From assembly GCA_036971475.1 (NCBI GenBank), contig JBAIZL010000005.1, positions 160,830,386 to 160,894,385 on the forward strand: a stretch of DNA of 64,000 nt, in the 5' to 3' direction. The notes beneath the pieces are model-generated. The model was not told where the DNA came from. It ran no database searches and saw only the letters and a list, made by a program, of their open reading frames with translations. The position numbers and the translations under genes were made by a program. Shown one piece after another: positions 61,915-64,000 of this stretch (position 1 is its first letter; the number at the start of each line of letters is the position of its first letter). Source of the DNA: Prosapia bicincta. Taxonomy: Eukaryota > Arthropoda > Insecta > Hemiptera > Cercopidae.

Positions 61915-62885
61915 CTAAATGTCAGAACAAAACACAAAAAAGTACAGTAAAAACTCGATTAACCGTCACCGTCGGAACCGTGGCCATGACGGTTGAGTGA
62001 ATAGACGGATAACAGAAACACTGTATTATTCCTCCGAAACTTAACCTTAATAAATTATATTATAGACAGATATCACTCTCACGGTTGAAGGTTTTGTGTA
62101 GCCTATTACATTAAAATAGAACTTTTAAAAGGTTTTGCCATATGACCAAGATGTTAACTAAATTAATTATTAGAGAACTAGCATGTAAGCTATTATAACT
62201 TGAAAGAATCGAGAATCGACTAAAGAATCGAAAGGAAAATTTTAGAATCGGAATCGAAAATTTTAGGAATCGGCCCATCCCTAATATATATATATATATG
62301 TTGTTTGTTATAGTTAAAAAAATAGAAAATGTTTGGTATAAATTTTTATTTTGAGTTTTTAAAAATAAGTAGCTGAAAAGAATTGAAATTGATTCATGAA
62401 AATTATTTTACTAATATTTGATCAGTTTTATTGTAAGTATTATGAAGAAATAAAGCTTACCCTTTGATCTTCATTTATTCATTTCTCATATATAATGTTA
62501 CCTTCATAATATAAATAAATAATCTAAAAATGTATATTGTTAACAATATATAGTTTTGTTTTTGAAATATATGCCTTCACAGTCAACCTTTTTAATGATC
62601 CAGTAGCTAATTTTATTTGGTGAATGAAAAATAACACTTTTTTATTGACTTATTAGATAAAAGAAATAGTAAGCGCAGAATTGTTTGCTCGCTATGACTC
62701 TATACTCCTATCAACAACGCTAGAGACAATGATGGATATTGTTTATTGTCCTCGTTCTTCCTGTCAATATCCTACAACAAAAGAGGAAGAAAGTAAAATG
62801 GCGAGATGTCCTGCTTGTAAATACGCCTTTTGTATTTATTGCAAAATGGTATACCATGGAGTAGAGCCTTGCAGGTACAAACAAG
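40701..62885 (+). CDS. RNF14: RNF14-type RBR E3 ubiquitin ligase, five exons, 3' end outside window
   Basis: Coding exons are 40701-40863, 42609-42745, 47016-48272, 48826-48984 and 62657-62885; phases join exactly (648 residues so far). An N-terminal RWD domain (about 1-145) shows MEDRDSQTDEISALQSIF, LPPDYPSRAPP and LWEENKG, as in RNF14. RING1 uses C514, C517, C532, H534, C537, C540, C559 and C564. The IBR uses C603, C608, C623, C626, C631, C634, H639 and C644. RING2 with its catalytic Cys must lie beyond 64,000. Known RNF14 proteins are cytoplasmic and nuclear E3s; the mammalian protein acts with GCN1 on stalled ribosomes. The region between RWD and RING1 is about 365 residues here, against roughly 80 in the human protein. 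The 13.7-kb intron 4 hosts a Gypsy element. Confidence 0.93.
40915..42150 (-). pseudogene. Decayed Penelope-like element in RNF14 intron 1
   Basis: On the minus strand about 41,640-41,400 reads SRSTKAIIVTRFKEHLHIYK and SSVSKHVLHNQD, a GIY-YIG domain remnant. Flanks at about 40,915-41,060 and 42,050-42,150 match the inverted pair at 13,890-14,230 (AATATATTGTACCACTG-like and ACATTTCAATGACTGTC-like words), so they look like this element's ends. Confidence 0.65.
42151..42608. other. RNF14 intron 1, remainder
   Basis: AT-rich intron DNA ending in the acceptor TTTGTGTAG. Nothing else recognised. Confidence 0.5.
42609..42745 (+). CDS. RNF14: RNF14 exon 2 (RWD middle)
   Basis: Encodes the RWD hallmark NINFLPPIEIVFILPPDYPS followed by APPWFTISCPWL. 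The first two bases complete an Asp codon from exon 1, and the exon ends in phase 0 at donor TCG/GTAAGT. Confidence 0.93.
43080..43330 (+). pseudogene. LINE reverse transcriptase C-terminal fragment
   Basis: The plus strand reads NLQNLDRIQNNAYKIVNGA followed by FSIPISKIQTEPEPL, the pattern LDRIQN.ALRIITGA...TPI seen after the RT domain of jockey/CR1-type LINEs. It stops at TAG near 43,227. No 5' part was found. Confidence 0.6.
45180..45480 (+). pseudogene. BEL/Pao integrase zinc-region fragment
   Basis: A 95-codon frame contains LELRVGGRLNH, STKHPLVLPKKDLHTGLMRH and HFHYLSLHSEA, matching the L-R-V-G-G-R-L ... KHP.LLP ... HH motif order at the start of BEL/Pao integrases. Flanking frames are broken and no LTRs are visible. 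Confidence 0.72.
45804..46062. repeat. Palindromic MITE-like hairpin
   Basis: The arm beginning CTGTCAAAGTA and containing ACTTTAGGCCTACATAATTA and CAAAGA is repeated inverted at the right, ending TACTTTGACAG. Arms are about 90 bp with small mismatches, around a T-rich centre. Confidence 0.8.
46063..47015. other. RNF14 intron 2, end, nothing recognised
   Basis: AT-rich intron sequence ending in the acceptor TACTCTTTTTTACAG. Confidence 0.45.
47016..48272 (+). CDS. RNF14: RNF14 exon 3 (RWD end, long linker, start of RING1)
   Basis: Begins in phase 0 with LIKLCEKMDELWEENKGSE and WTQFLKEESLSFLGI, the C-terminal RWD helices. From about residue 146 to 500 the protein is low in complexity: Asn, Arg, Ser, Tyr and Lys rich, with many RRNY/RRSP-like groups and a short internal duplication (KPRRMYNDS then KPRRTYDQS). 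From about residue 475 it returns to conserved sequence (HVHLFLQSYDEDRAKIEFLR) and ends with PCNICFQ, the first two RING1 cysteines, at donor CAG/GTAAGT. At 1,257 bp it is unusually long for an internal exon. The frame stays open over the whole repeat-like part, which argues for selection rather than a trapped intron. Confidence 0.92.
48273..48825. other. RNF14 intron 3, nothing recognised
   Basis: A/T-rich intron of 553 bp with acceptor TTTTGTGTTTTAG. Confidence 0.8.
48826..48984 (+). CDS. RNF14: RNF14 exon 4 (RING1)
   Basis: 53 codons in phase 0, encoding the body of RING1: FLPCKHVFCRECIGGYFETR and then RCPEDKCTSEAIPSQ. The C-x-H-x2-C-x2-C and C-x4-C spacings match RBR RING1 domains. Donor CAG/GTAATT. 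Confidence 0.95.
48985..49397. other. RNF14 intron 4, start, with CT-rich patch
   Basis: A CT-rich low-complexity patch at about 49095-49162; otherwise nothing recognised. Confidence 0.6.
49398..49617. repeat. Near-perfect hairpin with hammerhead-like cores
   Basis: Arms of about 105 bp (49398-49503 and 49512-49617) are inverted copies with few mismatches. The plus strand around 49534-49566 reads CTGAAGA, AATTGC/GCAATT stem, then GAAATGTACAT; the left arm carries the same on the minus strand. Confidence 0.88.
49655..50118 (+). repeat. (AT)n, dispersed repeat family A and poly(A)
   Basis: (AT)n at about 49658-49722. The most complete family A copy spans 49758-50056, from TTTTTTGGACTAGGAGACTG through a short (AT)n to TGTTTCCATGAGCATATGAG. 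An A-rich run follows at about 50070-50118. On the minus strand 49895-49859 reads TTGACAAAGACCAC, loop, GTGGTTGAAATAT. Confidence 0.85.
50127..51590 (+). mobile_element. Penelope-like element, 5'-truncated
   Basis: A 3' portion of a PLE, with RT C-terminus, GIY-YIG domain and a 3' tail. The tail at 51484-51518 reads CTGATGA, a stem-loop and CGACGAAAAGC, the same type of motif as in the palindrome at 26,500. The 50127-50315 part is a dispersed repeat shared with 6130-6330 and may be a separate older insertion. Confidence 0.8.
50386..51320 (+). CDS. PLE reverse transcriptase C-terminus plus GIY-YIG endonuclease (partial)
   Basis: An open frame without a convincing start codon, because the element is truncated. 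The first part (INYLDLTLTRNTNNNEYSIY then RKPTQT and HPPQHKMAAYNSLLYRMLKL) is the end of a Penelope reverse transcriptase. The second part has the GIY-YIG core GIYKIECPDCNKIYIGQT, with the CxxC insertion, then KKKLKDRYQEH and WEQLEIYKNKNNIINEQIQI. It encodes a DNA nickase domain used with RT in target-primed insertion, by family knowledge. The frame is intact to its stop, so this copy is fairly young although incomplete. Asn- and Lys-rich codons reflect the A-rich coding strand. The distal tail (after about 51,170) is not conserved. Confidence 0.85.
51591..51960. repeat. Second PLE-type 3' end and (AT)n
   Basis: At 51842-51876 the plus strand reads CTGAAGA, TGCTGG/TCGGC stem, then GAAAAGCTTTG, related to but distinct from the tail at 51484. 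(AT)n at 51598-51613 and 51931-51960; the latter is the left flank of the Gypsy element. Confidence 0.75.
51961..53443 (+). repeat. Gypsy 5' LTR
   Basis: 1,483 bp, beginning TGTAACATTTATAG and ending TTATGTTATA; the outermost TGTAACA and TGTTATA are imperfect inverted repeats (TG...TA rather than TG...CA). A TATA-like TATAAAAACC at 53211 and AATAAA at 53327 suggest where transcription starts and polyadenylation is signalled (inferred). Confidence 0.93.
53446..53463 (+). promoter_or_regulatory. Gypsy primer-binding site
   Basis: TGGCGCAACAACGTGGGG lies two bases after the LTR. It starts with TGG, as expected for pairing with the CCA tail of a tRNA primer. The particular tRNA was not determined. 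Confidence 0.75.
53721..55292 (+). CDS. Gypsy Gag
   Basis: First in-frame ATG is 53721, giving 523 residues. The frame is open from 53601 with no earlier ATG. The N-terminal part is a long charged coiled coil (Glu, Lys, Met, Arg and Asn rich, about 30-215). A capsid-like region follows (MPKFNGRNGNPMEFLKRLDR at about 232, then ARWWESIREEV and LQDRFIERYWAKE). The C-terminus is Arg/Asn-rich (RNRGPWNRP, RRFPGPGELYRRNEYR), with no CCHC zinc knuckle. Such RNR-type tails replace the zinc knuckle in insect errantivirus-like Gypsy elements (family knowledge). It overlaps pol by 16 nt in a different frame. The frame is intact. Confidence 0.92.
   Translation: MKEIEMEGTDMPIGNMEVEEARGLPPMQTQKKKGNNENEDLREMMRSLMEMSLKKMDEIKKELNENIKEENKEMREEMNRGFASSRLDKKFERLKEENRRMIEDMREQLRTENNAVVGVMRRDLEEKIKENLEETKEIIADVTEINKKEIEKVEKMTIQNREELRVLNREIAIEKNNNNDRIDRLETEGRRNNEKQGELTQRMEKVEKKVEESKGGEGLRIIQVSCGNQEEMPKFNGRNGNPMEFLKRLDRYVERKFECRTGERFENEWRGIIDRALEVGAARWWESIREEVENFADLQDRFIERYWAKEIQEGIKERIENERYIEGNGRARADYFIERVIVLKNMTPPQNEEEIVRRLSRHFNERIQLSRRVQNIKTIREMERMLNEEDIEERNKEIRQRNRGPWNRPTPREEQNGNRFPPRRGEEGMRQQGNRRFPGPGELYRRNEYRNEGRPYVQFFNRRIDNHMRGNVEPRPGQENNRENRGDRNYRTNDRNQKEVNQIETRRCVGTRKEDGAHSQTEN
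55277..55292 (+). promoter_or_regulatory. gag/pol overlap, likely -1 frameshift zone
   Basis: The pol frame opens after a stop at 55274-55276 and gag stops at 55290-55292. The pol frame is -1 relative to gag. Within the overlap, GGAAAAC (55283-55289) lies directly before the gag stop and is the only slippery-looking stretch; it is not a perfect X-XXY-YYZ heptamer. Confidence 0.55.
55277..58798 (+). CDS. Gypsy Pol polyprotein
   Basis: An intact frame of about 1,170 codons with no ATG near its opening, consistent with expression as a Gag-Pol fusion. The aspartic protease motif ALIDTGSNITC is at about 55,574. RT shows FWQVELEPESRKFTAFQY and the catalytic YVDDI (56,702-56,716). RNase H shows QTDASEYAIGG, TEKELLAVLF and QTDHQAL. 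Integrase has the HHCC zinc motif (HEYYMHIGAKK, then CDTCQR) and a DDE core (SIDFCGPFHKS, AQTDHGTQFTS, SNIVERVNRE), then a GPYRIHKKLG-type C-terminal module. The RT segment normally reading PFGLKNAPATFQ is TPYGLKTSLAALARAMG here, an unusual variant. By family knowledge the enzymes copy genomic RNA and insert the DNA. Confidence 0.95.
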   Translation, partial: SNGKLEGTGDTLLHHGKTTGDAEEGKPVLKSLGNINCDKNKGNNQFNENMDLGLGIINNVLIDKEFLESEGMERNLNLEQNKIYMSPEIEIEFKQVRVTALIDTGSNITCIQEKWYSINKGKLGRVETLPIRAMNIRTATNKKSKKINKIVLIMGRLGGIDYPFQCFIIPGLLREMIIGMDILKNTKADISCEDWSIKLKYLENYIKIDMKETEGENDDERINNNEVQNLEREDNVINEFDQINEEWENLDNLGQGDQNYEKQNETEGEISDRDIMESIGDDRVTDRQKLELVEIIKQYKDVFSDRPGVCKGYRHEIKVRTDLPFYQRNYPVPTKYQEAVQREIDKMLEMKIIEKSNSPYINPIIPVIKSNGEIRLCLDARKLNEIIIPDYECYQGINEILHKARKVKYLSSMDLTNSFWQVELEPESRKFTAFQYNGKTYHFIVTPYGLKTSLAALARAMGRIMGNELEPFTLVYVDDIVCMSQSFEEHKNHLKKLFMTFRENNIKIKLSKTEFCKENIAFLGYRLTTEGIEIDKDKIKAVMEFPTPKNVKQLKGFIGLANYYNKFVDHYSKLVEPLLKLLRHETKFKWTDLEEQNFRKLKEAFIDTNVLKHPDYSKTFYLQTDASEYAIGGHLYQVTETGQKQAIMFMSRTLKGSEIRYYTTEKELLAVLFCLQKARQVILGRKVIIQTDHQALTFIKTCRILNSRLYRWILLMQEYDFEIEYCKGKENVVADILSRNPWDKIEPKHIENQNKFSINLMERVISREVVTKLTKLNELQWGDLELRNIIENVQEYNSKFKIENNILYKNCKTSWKIIVPRELINVLVISCHEYYMHIGAKKCYSIINEIFTWKKMYKEIKYLLKYCDTCQRVKHTNQTCYGVMKGIKVEGPKEQLSIDFCGPFHKSEGFKYILVILDIFTKFIKIYKIKKANTATAIRCVEDYLEKYGQVKRAQTDHGTQFTSKRWSTFLENKGIKQIFSPIRRPQSNIVERVNREIMRCLRTYCHGNHKQWAKFIHLINEMLNEVPHETTGFTPNQLQLGKIDERFWHKYIKIQNSNEQNVNTQLVIDLARGRMKKKAELRAQNFNGNHKLFTFNLNDLVLVKENWQAKGIEGEMGKLFNIYSGPYRIHKKLGESTFELWDDKHDINKGMFHSTELKKYHDAREINSNETK
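58799..59952 (+). other. Gypsy post-pol noncoding region with direct repeats
   Basis: No open frame of note, so no env. A segment with CTTCGTCGTATTGTAAGGG then GAATCTGCGTTGATAAATAA occurs at about 58,976 and again at about 59,119, with shorter ACTTCGTCG echoes at about 58,932 and 59,021. The polypurine-like TTAGGGGACAT at 59,942-59,952 abuts the 3' LTR and could prime plus-strand synthesis. Confidence 0.75.
59953..61435 (+). repeat. Gypsy 3' LTR
   Basis: 1,483 bp at a constant offset of 7,992 from the 5' LTR. Differences seen: 60556, 60737, 60812, 60883 and 61170 (corresponding to 52564, 52745, 52820, 52891 and 53178). Confidence 0.94.
61436..61509. repeat. (AT)n microsatellite, right flank of Gypsy
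   Basis: AT dinucleotides between the Gypsy 3' LTR and the hAT MITE; continuous in kind with the tract left of the Gypsy (51931-51960). Confidence 0.95.
61510..62283. mobile_element. hAT-type MITE, 774 bp
   Basis: Terminal inverted repeats TAGGGATGGGCCGATTCC at both ends, with further inverted GATTCCGATTCT words inside. Flanked by ATATATAT on both sides, consistent with an 8-bp hAT target duplication in the (AT)n tract. The interior has (CT)n at 61868-61911 and a 79-bp Tigger-like insert at 61945-62023. No transposase. Confidence 0.88.
61945..62023. mobile_element. 79-bp Tigger-like micro-element
   Basis: Starts CAGTAAAAACTCGATTAAC and ends GGATAACAGAAACACTG, with TA on both sides. The ends are diverged inverted repeats (CAGTAAAAACTC against CAGTGTTTCTGTTATCC, both then near CCGTC). 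Confidence 0.5.
62284..62656. other. RNF14 intron 4, end, nothing recognised
   Basis: A residual (AT)n to about 62,299, then A/T-rich intron to the acceptor TTATTGACTTATTAG. Confidence 0.7.
62657..62885 (+). CDS. RNF14: RNF14 exon 5 (RING1-IBR linker and IBR)
   Basis: Phase 0 start with IKEIVSAELFARYDSILL, then the IBR domain: VYCPRSSCQYP, ARCPACKYAFCIYCKMVYH and VEPC. The donor is AAG/GTTAGT, leaving one base of the next codon. All eight IBR zinc ligands are present. The next exon, with RING2, is outside the window. Confidence 0.95.
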
Positions 62886-62991
62886 GTTAGTCTTTATACT
62901 GTGTCATTAATATAATAAACAATAAAAGTACTTATAGATATTAAATTTTTTCATTAAAAAAGACCAGGCTTTTAATCAATTTTTACTACGG

Positions 62992-63400
62992 CAAGAATGA
63001 TTATCTTTGTTTTATGTCTATTATATTTAAAAAAGTATGATATTTACAAGATCTGTAATTACAATCAAGAATGATTATCTTTGTTTTATGTCTGTTATAT
63101 TTAAAAAGATATGATAATTACAAGATCAGTAATTAGAATCAAGAATGGTTATCTTTGTTTTATGCCTGTTATATTTAAAAAGATATGATAATTACAAGAT
63201 CAGTAATTACAATCAAGAATGGTTATCTTTGCTTTATGTCTGTTATATTTAAAAAGATATGATAATTACAAGATCAGTAATTACAATCAAGAATGGTTAT
63301 CTTTGTTTTATGTCTGTTATATTTAAAAAGAAATGATAATTACAAGATCAGTAATTACAACCAAGAATGATTATCTTTGTTTTATGCCTGTAATATTTTC
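62992..63400 (+). repeat. Minisatellite, 74-bp period
   Basis: Units start CAAGAATGATTATCTTTG at 62992, 63066, 63140, 63214, 63288 and 63362 (the last is partial), an exact 74-bp spacing. Units differ by a few substitutions. Located in RNF14 intron 5. Confidence 0.95.
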
Positions 63401-64000
63401 AATATTATGATAGGAATCTACTATTTTTATAATATTTGAAAATATGATAAGTGAGTTTTAAGTAAGTATTATAAAAATAACATGATTTTTTTGTCCCCGA
63501 CAGGGAAATTTGTTTCTATGTGAAAGCCTGGTTCTTGATATATTTTTTTATATTAATGCCTAAATTAAGGCAATAACATTGTATGATTAGTTTTTTATTC
63601 CACATTGATAGAAATCAACCACTTGAGATGATGACCTCTGGTGCAATGTAATTTTGACCAGGCACATAAGTTAATCATATATGCAATGAAGAAATATGAT
63701 TTTCATAATGGGATTGTTTTTTTTTTTGTGATGCTGTTTCTTTACATATTCTAAAAAATATGGGCACATTAAAAAAAAAAATGATACATCTAATGTAAAG
63801 TTAAAAAATATTTCCAGCTAAACCAAATAAGCGATCATGATACAAAGCACTCTTGTAAATACATGTATCTGATCTGCTGTGACTGCTTCTTATAGTACCC
63901 ACCATTTTTGCAAAAAAAGATATTAATGGATGTTGGTGCACACACTGACCTGGATTTCTTGTGTAATATAAAGTGTGCTTTTTCATAAAGTGAATTATGT
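63401..64000. other. RNF14 intron 5, window end
   Basis: AT-rich intron DNA; no further RNF14 exon or repeat was recognised before the window ends. Confidence 0.6.

Noticed and set aside
62992..63400. CRISPR-like repeat array
   Set aside because: Repeats are contiguous 74-bp tandem units with no unique spacers, in a eukaryotic intron.

Overview
This window is AT-rich animal DNA, most likely from an arthropod and probably an insect; that placement is an inference. The evidence is spliced genes with GT-AG introns, orthologues of metazoan RBM41 and RNF14, many (AT)n microsatellites, and a transposon mix of Penelope-like, Ty3/Gypsy, BEL/Pao, LINE, Tigger/pogo, hAT, mariner and piggyBac elements. 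No prokaryotic gene, CRISPR array, tRNA or rRNA gene was recognised.

Two cellular genes organise the window. On the minus strand, positions 1,090-30,634 hold a seven-exon gene for RNA-binding protein 41 (RBM41). Exon phases join exactly into 1,506 coding bases (501 residues), with one C-terminal RRM. On the plus strand, positions 40,701-62,885 hold the first five coding exons of an RNF14-type RWD/RING-between-RING E3 ubiquitin ligase. The gene runs off the right edge before RING2. The two genes are divergent, about 10 kb apart.

Most of the remaining sequence is transposon-derived. RBM41 introns hold three related Tigger/pogo copies (2,680-4,670; 4,671-about 5,590; 15,124-16,759), a piggyBac fossil (about 13 kb), a mariner fossil (about 24 kb), a second Tigger/jerky fossil (27.7-29.6 kb) and several Penelope-like (PLE) remnants. 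The intergenic gap holds an inverted PLE pair (31.7-32.6 kb), a hAT element with exact 8-bp target duplications and a single frame break (33,887-36,365), and a Tigger-type MITE (38,690-39,467). RNF14 introns hold a decayed PLE, LINE and BEL/Pao scraps, hairpin repeats, a 3'-half PLE with an open GIY-YIG frame (50.1-51.5 kb), a complete Ty3/Gypsy element (51,961-61,435), a hAT MITE (61,510-62,283) and a 74-bp minisatellite.

The most notable points are: (1) a recurring hammerhead-like core, CTGANGA then a stem-loop then GAAA, at the ends of several unrelated PLE-type repeats, often arranged as inverted pairs that form long hairpins, including a 347-bp-arm palindrome; (2) an RNF14 orthologue with an Asn/Arg/Tyr-rich linker of roughly 365 residues between RWD and RING1; (3) a very young Gypsy element, with five LTR differences seen in 1,483 bp, intact gag and pol, and a 16-nt gag/pol overlap.
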